Source: Thunnus maccoyii (taxonomy: Eukaryota; Chordata; Actinopteri; Scombriformes; Scombridae). From it: DNA of 64,000 nt. Position numbers and translations under genes: made by a program. This document shows positions 47,301 to 59,746 of the stretch, in pieces. The stretch spans positions 13,689,501 through 13,753,500 of the forward strand of contig NC_056550.1 of the NCBI RefSeq assembly GCF_910596095.1, in the 5' to 3' direction. The notes below the pieces were generated by a model. That model saw nothing but the letters and a program-made list of their open reading frames with translations. It had not been told where the DNA came from and did no database searches. How positions within the stretch are numbered: position 1 is the stretch's first letter; the number at the start of each line of letters is the position of its first letter.

Positions 47301-48253
47301 TTAATGCTTAACCAAGGCAGCGAACTCTACAAGGAGGGAGAGACAGAGAAAAAAACGAACAGCTGGCATGAGTTTCACCAAAAAATATTTAAACAATGTC
47401 TTTGCAATCTCAAAGAGCAGATGAGAGCCCGTACCGTCAACGCCAATCTTGCCGTCACCGTCGGTGTCACCGGCCTTGAGGAAAGCCTTGGTCTCGGCGT
47501 CGGACAGTGCGCGTGCACCTGCCTTGAAGTTCTGCAGAAACAGTCTGCGCGAGGACAGAGGCGGTGGTTAGTTCACGGTCCCCAGCTCCCATTGGCTGAG
47601 ACACACTCATGCAAACTGGCTGATCATTTTCTACACTGATGCAGACGTTATCTATCTATTGAAAAGCATTCATCACTTATTGGACGATTAATTAAAAATG
47701 ATCAAAGATCGAGGGTATTCAGCAATTTGGAATATTTGATCACTGTTTAGTTCCCTCCATTAGATGATATTAGTGCTAAATTAGTAGCTGATAGGACAAA
47801 AGATGCAATAATGTCTTTTTTTATGGTATGGAAATCTGTGCCAAATCATTTCATCAAAAATCTAAAAACTATAGCTATGTTCTGTTGTTCAGGACAGAAG
47901 AAGACACCCTCTGCTGTTGTGGTCGGTGCGTAGCCGCAGGTGTATGTCTTACTTCAGCTCCTCCTCCTCAATGAAACCGCTCTTATCCTGGTCAATGATG
48001 GCGAAGGCCTTCTTGACGTCATCGGAGGACTTGCCGGACAGACCGCAGGAGTGGAAGAACTTCTTGTGGTCGAATGTACCAGCGTCTGAAATCACAGCGG
48101 GTTGTTAACAAACATCCACATACAGTAGCAGGATTTAAAAAAAAAAAAAAAAAAAAAAAGCACTATTGCGCTGTGATTGTCTCTTAAGGAGTCACCTTTG
48201 CATGCATCCAGGGCTGCAGCGATCTCAGCATCTTTCAGACCTGCGAAGGCCAT
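47301..48253 (-). CDS. Fish beta-parvalbumin (muscle type), four coding exons
   Basis: Calcium-buffering EF-hand protein of fast muscle; this family is the major fish allergen. The exons are 48196-48253, 47953-48085, 47435-47544 and 47301-47326 (58, 133, 110 and 26 nt; 108 aa). It starts [19 protein letters not shown], one residue shorter near the N-terminus than its neighbours. The AB domain contains [19 protein letters not shown] loop [12 protein letters not shown] and EF loop [12 protein letters not shown] have all calcium ligands, and ARALSDAE keeps the Arg/Glu pair. The C-terminus is EFAALVKH, where most fish beta-parvalbumins end KA. Introns are short, with the phases of the family. A poly-A run lies in the intron at about 48138. 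AATAAA (minus strand) lies at 47058-47063, about 240 bases past the stop. The start is fixed by the universal MAFAG motif. Confidence 0.95.
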
Positions 48254-48839
48254 TGTGATCTGCTGAAACAAAATACAGACGTAATATTAAATGTTTAAGA
48301 CAGAGTATCGCTAAGTAATAATCACGGGGGAGCCCCAGGGGAACTTTGGGGATATTGTGGATCATGATTCCCTATATAAATATTTCTTGATTTGATCTTT
48401 TAGGATAAGAACTGAATCCCATTAAATAGACACTGCATATCGATCACATCATCATTAAAACAAAAGAAATTCACTCCATAATTTGTATAACAGTCGCCAA
48501 AAAATGCAATAGAGAAAGAGTTTAGAAAGATTTATTTAAGACAAATTATTCCTTTCACTTCTTCCTGAATGGGAAGTCCCATTCAAGAGGCTGATATTGT
48601 TCCCTGCTACAACGCTATAGATGCTGGGAGGTCTGACTAGTAATCCATGTCTTCTTCAAGCAGCTGACGCTGGTCCCTCCCGCAAAAAAACCCGCAAAAC
48701 TCATTTCTTTCTTTAGATGGCTTCAATGTGGTGCGAAGTCCTTGTTAAGTGTTAAAAACCATTAAAGATGCCAAACGTGATGCTGTGTCTTTGTCTGCAT
48801 GGATCCCGGGTTTCTTTTCTCCTTTTCCTTCAAACTCAC

Positions 48840-48932
48840 CTCTGATGTCTTGGTTTTGTAGGGTACAGATGATACAGACAAGACTCGAGTCGACTGCAGT
48901 GAAATTCCCGGTGCTCCCGGTGACCTTTTATA
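48840..48932 (-). promoter_or_regulatory. Promoter and non-coding exon 1 of the 108-aa beta-parvalbumin gene
   Basis: TATAAAA on the minus strand (48926-48932) lies about 85 bases before a consensus donor (AGAG|GTGAGT, GT at 48838-48839). The 5' UTR exon would then run from about 48900 to 48840 and splice to the coding exon that starts translation at 48253. Confidence 0.65.
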
Positions 48933-50851
48933 GTTTCACTCCATCGAAATCCGAGGCAAAAGATAACTGACACCGTTGAGAAGGGGGTGGTGAGAATTCG
49001 TCCCGCAGCCAGAGAGCGGTCTATTTTAAGTTTCACAAATGAAGACGCTTAAAAGGTGCGTTTGAAGAAGTCTTGCATATCCCCCCCAATGCTAAGAATA
49101 GGTCTACCCACGGCTGAGGAGGACGAATTGGAAGTGCTGCTGGCAACACACAACCATATCCAAAAGGGTGGATACTGAGCATGCATACATTAGAGCTGGA
49201 GTAAGTGGCAATAATTGGTTGTTTTCCCTCTTTTCGTGTGACAATGTTGATTTGGATGGCATGGACTATCCCATTCATAAATGTACTTCAAGTCTACTTT
49301 GCGAATTTGGAGGAATCAGTCGTTTTTATTATTTAGAAAATCGATTTATGTCTTGAAAATGTGTGCACATCGGTCTTGGAATGTGCAAAATTAAATTGTA
49401 GTTCAAGCTGCTTTTGTTGTCGACATGCTTAACATTGGAATAGTCTACCTGTTATTGTCACCTCATAGTCATAATGAGTATGGGCGATATTGTATTTGGC
49501 AAGTGCAATAATTTGTGTTTTTTGTCAAATTTAGGCTGTACATTTTTTTTCCAATATAAAAATCAAATCAAGCATACAGTAGTTATAATTATGATGCATG
49601 GAAAGAGTACAACTTTTCCAAATTTCAATCAGTACCATTTTAACTGGAAAGTCAATTTTCTTTAATTTCGTATTGCACAAAGCCCCTTTTCTTTGTAAGT
49701 CCATGTACCATTCATGTTATTCTAACATGTTACTACGCTTAAAAGCACCTGGTAATGTTCATGCTGTTAGGTAATAAAGTTTAAAAAAGGGAGGAATTCT
49801 GAATAGTTTTGTCTTGCTTATAGAATAGCTTTAACCTGTAGGTGGCAGCACTGTCTTGTGCGGTATCAAATCACTTTGCCTCTTTCTGTTTTGACCACCA
49901 GTTGATGGTAACAAGCCCTGGATGTCATTTGACAGGGGTTTTACATATTGCTGACTTGCAGCTCCCATAACATTCATAAGCTCCCCTGGAATTGTAATTT
50001 GACTTTAATATGACTGATGAGCTCTTCAAATTTCTTTCTAGGCCAATACATGTCTACAAGAAAATTGAATAAATAAATTGATTGATTTGTAGAACCCCTC
50101 AGACCAATAAATATCTATATCTTTGCACCAGTTTTAACTTGCTGAAAGATCCTGCTGATGCAACAGTGGCTGTTAATAGCCTTCCTGTTGCCACAGCACA
50201 TCATCTAATTGACTACACAGCAGTTGTTGGAGAGGAAAAAAAAAACCTTGGAGCAGACAACCTAATTACACTATGTGTGACAGCTATCCCTTTGCAAACC
50301 TCCCTGTATCCAGGAAGTATGCAAGCAAAGACCGAGGGCCATTCCCAACATGTTTGCCAGCTTCTGGCCTGAGTCCAGCTAATCTCCCCTTCTCATTAAC
50401 CAATTATCAAAACAAGTGCTGGGCAGGTCAGTTCAACCATCTCTCAGCACCTCCCCAGTATTTAACAACCCTGGCAGGTGCATCACTTCATTCCCAACCC
50501 ACTGTGTTGACATAACCACTATGTGAAGTACAGTGGGCTGTGCACAGTTAACCAATACAAAGACGACTGACCTGAAGGAGTTCACTTTACACCAAAAGAG
50601 TATTTATTCCTGGTTTTTCACTCTTCCTCAAAAGTGCAGATGGTTTTGTACAATTTGCACAAGTCATTTTTCATAACATTTAACACATCCGAATACCATT
50701 AACAGTAAAAAAAAATGTGTTCCATGTTGAGAAATAGTCCGCAGGCAACTCATAAATAAGGTATAAAAAATATTCTTTCAGCTGATGGTTACTGAATCTT
50801 GCAAGGAGCTCGCAGTTCCATGAAAAGAAGTGGATCTTGGTCAATGGAAAT
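48933..50851. other. Intergenic region between the two beta-parvalbumin genes
   Basis: This is AT-rich DNA with no supported exon. AATAAA on the minus strand (50603-50608) is a candidate polyadenylation signal for the next parvalbumin, about 245 bases after its stop. No transposon was recognised. Confidence 0.5.
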
Positions 50852-52104
50852 TTATGCCTTTACAAGGGCAGCGAACTCTGTGAAAGTAGAATAAAACTGC
50901 CATTAGTAGTGAACAAAATGTATTCAGATTCTCATGTCATTACAGTGGTATGATCTAGTCTAATTGGACTCACTCTCTGACCAAAAGTCTTTGCAGACAT
51001 TCACTTTTTGAAGTATGTGAATGGGTGTTAATAATTTAACTGTGGTGCAGATTAGTTTCGAGTCCGCTGTTAACAGCCTCAGAATGAAATGAACATGTAT
51101 TCTGATACATTCAAAGATATCAAGGAAAGTGAAAGAATTCTTACCTTCGATTCCGATCTTGCCATCACCATCACTGTCACCAGCGGCGAGGAAAGCCTTG
51201 GTCTCCTTGTCAGTGAGTGCTCTGGCGGTAGCAGAGAAGTTCTGCAGGAAGAGCCTGATAGGTGGACAAAACAGCAGGAGTTAAAATCATGTAGATCTCA
51301 GTTTGTGTCAATTGGTCTGTGGTAAATCACTATGCAGAGTGGGTTTCTTACAGATATTCTTGGTTTTTCTAATTGTACAGTTTGACAAGCCTGTCCATAA
51401 GGTTTCAAATGTACAAAGTCCTAAAAACCATCTAGCTTCATTAAACATTTATTTAGCTTCTTTAGTGCAGTCAGTGTGTTGTTTGACCCTCAGATTTTCA
51501 AGCTAAGACAGAAAATCCAATCCTGTTTACAAGACTGATTTTGACCTAGCTGGCACACAGGCTGTAATATTAGATCTGGTATATATTTTGGACTAGATGG
51601 GCAAAAGCACTTAGTGTCAGTTTTAAGTGTCCATTGCTTGAATGTCTTACTTCAGCTCCTCCTCCTCAATGAAGCCGCTGTTGTCCTGGTCAATGATTTT
51701 GAAGGCGTTCTTGACATCATCTGCAGACTTGCCGGCCAGTCCGCATGCCTTGAAAAACTTCTTGTAGTCAAAGGAGTCAGCACCTGGAACACATAGTTAA
51801 CACCATTAGCACCCTGCATGAGCACAACACAGGACTTATGATAAGTACCAGTGTATACGCCAAATTCTGAAAGTGAGAATTTAGAGCATTGTGATATAGG
51901 TCAAAATTCCATTTGCAATGAAATTTAATCATATGTAAATAATAGTAATAGCTATGAAAAGAGAAGTAGGTGCAGCATATTGCATCCTAATTCTGAAATG
52001 TAGTTTCATTACTATATCCTAAACGAAAAGAAGTCAAGCTCACTTGCGCAGCCATCCAGAGCTGCTTTCATGTCAGCATCACTGAGAACACCAGCGAAGG
52101 CCAT
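50852..52104 (-). CDS. Fish beta-parvalbumin (canonical muscle type), four coding exons
   Basis: Cytosolic calcium buffer of fast muscle. The exons are 52044-52104, 51651-51783, 51145-51254 and 50852-50877 (61, 133, 110 and 26 nt; 109 aa). The protein starts [20 protein letters not shown] and ends [11 protein letters not shown], which is very close to classical fish beta-parvalbumin allergens. CD loop [12 protein letters not shown] and EF loop [12 protein letters not shown] keep all ligands. The core motif [12 protein letters not shown] and ARALTDKE are present. At the exon 2/3 join the codon is A|GT (Ser), where many relatives have Asp or Ala. A 5' UTR exon and TATA box lie near 53040-53119, and AATAAA (minus) at 50603-50608. 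It is the closest relative of the adjacent 108-aa gene by sequence and intron layout, so they look like tandem duplicates. The numbered pvalb symbol is not assigned. Confidence 0.96.
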
Positions 52105-53039
52105 TTTTTATTCTATGAGAGGAGAGAAAACAGGGTTATTATCAGCTTTACAGATATTATATAGGGGTCATATTGGTACATTGCAACTAGCCTTCTTTGA
52201 AAAAAGCAAGTCTGAATCACTGATACATTGCATCTGAGAGATTCTGAAGGTCTAATATAGAGTGAGAGTTGTGTTCAGAGGATTTGATGTGCTCATCAGT
52301 GGTTACCAGTGTTTATTTTATCAAACAGAGCCAGGTCAACAGTGGACAGTCATTATCTTCAAAGTAAATTCATTATTCTATTCTTTCTATTCCTTGTCTC
52401 TAGTTTGACAAGTGAATAAAAGTTCACCCATTATTAACACTGTATTGCAAAGCGTCTAGAAATATAAAAGTGTCAGTATTTTCAGCCATTTTAAATTCCA
52501 CCTGTTTATTTTGGCCACGGTTGAACAAATTTACTGATTTAATTAGCAAAGGCTGACACACAGCGTCTCCACTACTGTTTTTTATGGGCCTCAAGATATC
52601 TGATCTCAGCGCAGGCCAGACTCTGTTTATCCCAACACGTTACGCTGCTATGGCACTAAATAGATGATGCTCCCACTTGAGAGGCCAAACCACAGCACCA
52701 CGAATCACTGCCATGCAATGCAGCTGAAGGGGGAAAGCAGTGGTGTCAGACGCGTCGACAGTTTTAGGTGTAATGTATTTCTTTGTCATCCGGTTAAAAG
52801 AGTATTGTAAAATAGCGCAATTATCATCCACAAAATGCTGATCCTCTGAAACCAAGTGGCCGCATTTGGCCTCCTCTGACACTGATTGCATCGTCCTGCG
52901 GTCCGCGTTGTCAGCTACGTTGTTTCCATTTCTCTCTACAGTTATAGTCCACGGAAAACTCCTTGTCTGAAGCCCTTCCTCCCAGTGCAATCTGCCAGAA
53001 ATCAGCGTGGGCTTTTTGCGCGGCGCACTTCCCACTCAC

Positions 53040-53120
53040 CTTTGCGTTGCGTTGAGGCGAGTGAAAACCAAGGCGGACTCGAGTGAATGTCTCAAGCCCC
53101 TTTCCCTCTCTCTTATATAT
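53040..53120 (-). promoter_or_regulatory. Promoter and non-coding exon 1 of the 109-aa beta-parvalbumin gene
   Basis: TATATAAG on the minus strand (53112-53119) is followed about 75 bases on by the donor AAAG|GTGAGT (GT at 53038-53039). The layout mirrors the two parvalbumin promoters to its left. The resulting 5' UTR exon is about 45-50 bases. Confidence 0.65.
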
Positions 53121-55483
53121 GCTTCAGCAACACCATTTACAGAGCTTTGAGTCTCAGTATCGGGTACCAAGATGCATGGGTTTCGAAAAAATGTGTCTAG
53201 TAGTCGCGACCTATTTTTAGGTGAACAAATGAGGCTACCTCCATGTGTGCGGGGGGCCTAGGCCTATAGCTAGAGGTGTGGAAACCCGAGCGCACTGACT
53301 TCAAGGGCCATGTTGCACTCCTATGATTTAGAGCCAACATTCAAAATGCTGATTTTGACGTTGCATGTTTCATCCAAGAATATAGCCTAAATTAAGTGGA
53401 CAGAAATGTGTGAAAGTGCTTATAGGCCATAGTTCATATTTCCTGTTTAGAAAAACTCGGAGCCAAGTGCCATTTGATATGTTCACTTGAGGACTCGTAG
53501 CCAATTTCACTGCTGCTCACTGTCTCAATTAACGAAGGATGGTTCATTCACATAACGTTAAAGAGAAATGACCTCTTAAAAGATAAATGACGGTGTAGAT
53601 CGGTGCAAGGAAGGACTGCTTAAATACCATTTTTAAAACCACTTCAACCCAAAAAAATCTCAACCCAACCGGTCAAGTCAGATGGCCGCCCACCTAGAGC
53701 TTGCTTGAGGTTTCTTCCCGTCGAAGGGGAGTTTTTACTTACTAAAATGAAATAAAAATAAAAGAAAGAGTACGGTCTAGACCTGCTCTATGTGAAAAGT
53801 GCCCTGAGATAACTTCTGTTGTGATTATATAAATAAAATTGAATTGAATTGAATTGAAAAACAGTTTTGCTTTTTATCTTCTTTGTGTTTTCACTATGTG
53901 CTTGTTATAATGTATATAGTGTGATTTTAATTCTACCTTCCCTGGATGTCATATAGTCCATTCTTGTGCATTATGAACGTTTAGTGCGTCTGTCCAACTC
54001 AGCCTATGTTATGGTATACTTTTTATGTTTTTATAATACCAGCATAATATTTGATAGCCTACTCTTTTATGTGTAGCCTGCTCAGTAGTGAATTTGCCTG
54101 GTAATCTCCTATCATGTTTCTTATATAGTTAGTATTCTTCTCAGTTTCATCATGACATCATTATAGGTTATTGGAGTCAGGCTTTCAGTATTTCTGTTCT
54201 TGCAGCAGGGATTAGATTTGGAGCAATACATCCCCAAGATATGTGCGGCCTATATGCTGTCATTGACATTAACCAGCTGTAGTTTACTTAAGGCGTATAG
54301 GCTCTAGTATACTTTCATGAGGTTCGTCTGATCTTTACATGCAATGAGCTGAGTTTCAGATGAACGAGGCGCCCAAACTGGGACAAGACTGTAGAATTCC
54401 TGTCCTTAATAGGCAGTGCACTGATCATTCAGACTATTTTTTGTGTGCTATGTGAACACATGAACAAGTTAGTAAAATGTTGACAATGCATACTCTGTAT
54501 TCCATGGCCCAGCTGACACATTACTAACTTAATCAAGGATGAAGCCAGTTTTTTTCAGAGGTTTTTTGTCAGTCTTGTGACTGATGAATGTGTTTTTGTG
54601 GCCCATATGACCTCTTCATGAAATGTAAGCCCTGTAGGCTGTTTTTGTGTACTGTTTTATTATTTAAATTGCTCATCAAAGAAGCTCATCTCAGTCATCT
54701 CAGTTATGAATAACCTGTTTTTTCATTATTATGTTGGATATTTTCAGTCACTTACTACCAATGTAGTTTTTGTAAGTAAAATCTGTCTAGCAGAAGGCAG
54801 TGCTACTATAGTCCTAATAAGATGCTCTGGTTTTTATTAATAAACTTGAGAACATTAATTGCCAGATGTCACTTTAATGAAGCACATCAGTGGCCCACTC
54901 AAAGCTGGCGCTGTCTCTTTATGCCACAAGATAATTTGGTAAAAAGGCTGTAATGATTTATCATATCTGTCATCTCTAACTTTTCTTTAAAACATAGGCA
55001 GCATAAACAGGTTTGAGTAAATTAAGTGATGACAGGGAGACTTTAGTGAATATAAATTCCTGAATACCTTGGATGTCTCTACATACAGCAGTTTACATTT
55101 TTAGAAAATGTAAAAGGCCCATATACCCTGGTCTCAGCTTATCTTTATATTATGAACAAAATGAGACACTTTATGTATTGTTCATAACAAGCAGATGAAA
55201 AAAACAAGACAACAGATAGTGATATCACATCTTAAGTACATTTATTAATCAATTCCAATTACCTTATTGATTAAACACACATGACTAATAGCCAGCTTTT
55301 GCTGTCTTTCCACCAAACATCTTACTCATTATTGTATCATCAACAGGGAGAGCAGCAGGCAGATACAGGACATCTGAGGTTTCTGGTTTTTTGCATCAAA
55401 CAATCTGGAATATCAGGATTTCCATAAAAAATCCATAGTTAGAAATAGGGAAATCCAGTTGTGGCCGTACATGTTTATTCTCT
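53121..55483. other. Intergenic region left of the divergent parvalbumin
   Basis: It contains the retroelement tail at 53650-53862 and otherwise AT-rich DNA with no long open frame. AATAAA on the minus strand at 55241-55246 lies about 240 bases past the next gene's stop. Confidence 0.5.
53650..53862 (+). mobile_element. 3' tail of a fish non-LTR retroelement (LINE or derived SINE)
   Basis: The block contains AGATGGCCGCCCACCTAGAG, GAGGTTTCTTCCCGTCGAAG, GAGTACGGTCTAGACCTGCT, AAAGTGCCCTGAGATAAC and TATATAAATAAAATTG, and it ends in GAATT pentamers. I recall this order as the highly repeated 3' end of a teleost LINE/SINE family with a (GAATT)n tail. Only the tail is present (5' truncated), and there is no open frame. 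Confidence 0.6.
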
Positions 55484-57338
<1,855 letters not shown>

Positions 57339-57922
57339 GGTCCTCTGTGGCTGCCCGAGGGACACACATACACACATGCACGGAAGAAATGTAAAGTGAC
57401 AGTAAATGAAACTGGTGCAGGTGTTTTGTGCTGTCAGATAAAAACAGTCTGTGTCAGATAAAAACACTCAGAACTTGTAGACTGATTAATTATTCATCAT
57501 TCCTGTGTGGGTAGTCTTCAGGTACATCAGCACTGTCAAAAAAACAACGTGCTGAGTTGTGCCTTCTATCAGTAGCGCTGTACCATTTTAACAGTAAAGT
57601 ACAATAACATTAACAATAACTCAATTGTTTTCTCAGAGAGGAGGGTGAGATTTCATCAGGCATGGATCCAGTTTTATGAGATGATGATGCTTTGTTTCTC
57701 AAAGCAAAAGAATTTTCTTTTCCTCAGAGAAAGTTATTGCAACTCAAAGGAGCAAACACAAAAACATCCTATTTTTCCCTCCTACATGATAACAGTTATT
57801 CTCTACTTACATAGCAAAAGAACTTTGATGCACCAAGGCACAAACATATTCACACAGAACTGCCAGCTACCACCACACAAGCATTGCTGTGCACATGAAT
57901 TTACAAAAAGGTTGGTACTCAC

Positions 57923-58010
57923 CGTGCTTCGGGTGAGGTTTTCACTCTCTGAGCCTATGATGTGCAGATCTCTGCCTCTCTTGCTTTGCGCCTAGAAGCC
58001 ACCAACACTC
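57923..58010 (-). promoter_or_regulatory. Possible non-coding exon 1 of the divergent parvalbumin gene
   Basis: A consensus donor on the minus strand (CACG|GTGAGT, GT at 57921-57922) sits about 585 bases upstream of the start codon, where the sister genes have their 5' UTR exon. Unlike them, no clear TATA box was found upstream. Confidence 0.35.
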
Positions 58011-59100
58011 TCTCGCAGCTTCACGATCCAGAGTGCAAGAAGCAACCTGACGTATCTGTCTTCAAACCCAGGGAGATTTCCTCCATGCCACAGAAAGCCT
58101 CCTCCTCCTTCATCAGTTAATCAGAGCGGATAATTTTTCATTCATATTGTTTTGCAAACTTGCAGGCATGAAAATATACACAAAAAATAATGACATTCAA
58201 ACCTGATAATCATAAATATAAATGCATTTTTACCAGTGCTAAATGTTCATTAAAGAATTATCCTACTACTTCTGCTACAACTACCTCTACTAATGCTATT
58301 ACTATTGTTTCTATTAATATCAAAAAAGAATAATATGAAATATAGAGGACAATATATTTCAGTTGCAAACATTTTCAGTAGCTGAAATGAATGTGATTAT
58401 TTTTTATTAGTTGTTAATTATGTCTGATAATATTAAGAAAGACACTGTGTAAACACATGGAATTGTAACCGTCATATTGTAAATTTTTAGCTATGTATAA
58501 CAAAGAGGACATGTGTGGTTTTGTTTTGTTAACAAACACACAGGGAGTCACACCTCCAACCACGCCTGCTAAAAAGTAAATTATCAGGTGTTACCTGTTT
58601 GGGTGGGAAAGTCCTTAAAATAACATTTCTGTCAGGAAACACTCACAGAATTATAGTATAATGTATAGAGGTGTGGCTGCCTTCCTAGGATCAACAACAT
58701 ATCGCATCTTGACTTCTAGAGCATCATTCCTTTATTTGGGAATACTGCGATAAAAAACAGTGTGTTTTATTTTTGCTATATTTATTGAATCGAGCTTTCC
58801 TACGAATCTGATGCCCAACCAAAAATTCATATGAAATCACTACAGAGAAAATGAACACCTATCCATAAGAAATAGATCCCGATACCCAAGACAGCATCAG
58901 TGCACCTGTCATATTACCCTGTCCACCTTTAAAATGAGACTGCTTGGTAGTTTACGGTTAGCCATAAAGCCAAGAATAGACATCCAATAAAGACGAGTCG
59001 CATCGTCTTTCCAAATCAGTATTGCGTGTCTCACATGATTGGCAAGTGACTGATGTAAAAAAAGCTTTCTTCAGTTCTGATACAAAGCACTGGATTTACA
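58011..59100. other. Intergenic region between the parvalbumin array and the right-hand gene
   Basis: This is AT-rich DNA without an open frame of interest. It separates two divergently transcribed units: the parvalbumins (minus) and the gene starting at 59644 (plus). No repeat was recognised. Confidence 0.5.
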
Positions 59101-59119
59101 TGACTGATAATAAAGCTCG

Positions 59120-59240
59120 ATGGTGATTGGCTGTGTGTATTTAATATGAGGCTATGCTTCGTTGTGATTGGCTGTAGTGCCCATCAATCACTTGAAGTTG
59201 ACCGCCTCATTCCGTGACGTGTCGTTGTACAGGAACATGG
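59120..59240 (+). promoter_or_regulatory. Promoter with CCAAT and CRE-like sites
   Basis: Two GATTGGCTG words (inverted CCAAT boxes, near 59126 and 59168) and a CRE-like GTGACGTG (near 59214) lie 400-500 bases upstream of the first ATG of the right-hand gene. There is no TATA box. This resembles a broadly active promoter. Short GCTA-rich direct repeats lie in the presumed 5' UTR (59442-59478). Confidence 0.5.
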
Positions 59241-59643
59241 CGCTTTGGAGGAGATGTGTTTCATGATAGCCAGGGCTTTTGATTTATTTCTTTTAGCTGT
59301 GTTCACTTAAATAACGTCAAGGCACATGAACCGAATATGATAGGTCGCGAAAGGTGATCGCTCCTTTTGTCTGTATGGACAACGGAACATTACATTTCGT
59401 AGCGGTGTTTGCTGTCGTCAGCTGAAACTGTTATCCTTGACATGCTAGCTGAAGCTAGTTAGCTAGCTAGCTGGCTAACAGTAAGTCGCTAAACAGTAAG
59501 AAAATATGCTTGTTTGTGTAGCCTACACTGACGTTAAACTAATTATCAATGATTAAAAGGCATTATTTAGCGCCATATCAGCCATTTGTTGTTTAGGACG
59601 ACGATTCCCATTTAGCTAACAGCTTGTTAGCTAAGCTAGGAGG

Positions 59644-59746
59644 ATGGAGAGCCGTCATGGATGTGTTTTGTTGCTGGCCAGTGCGATTTTTATGTCGGTG
59701 TTTTGGCTGTCTGAAGGTGCCCCTCTCCAGTATCATCACAGATCAG
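59644..59746 (+). CDS. First coding exon of a membrane or secreted protein, possibly LMTK2
   Basis: The exon has 34 codons plus one base. A start (MESRHGC) leads into a hydrophobic helix (VLLLASAIFMSVFWLSEGAP) and then LQYHHRS, ending at a consensus donor (TCAG|GTGAGA). The shape is a signal peptide or signal anchor with likely cleavage after SEG or SEGA. The bases before the ATG (AGGAGGATGG) give an acceptable context. The exon alone does not identify the gene. In human, OCM2 is followed by LMTK2, whose first exon also encodes a short signal peptide ending in an AAPLPQ-type sequence. The adjacent oncomodulin-type cluster and the GAPLQ residues therefore make lmtk2 (a membrane serine/threonine kinase) the best guess. 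The following exons, with a transmembrane helix and kinase domain, would lie beyond the right edge. Confidence 0.55.

Noticed and set aside
47133-47639. A 168-codon plus-strand open frame
   Set aside because: It is the antisense of the last two beta-parvalbumin exons and their introns, and its apparent coding bias comes from the real gene on the other strand.
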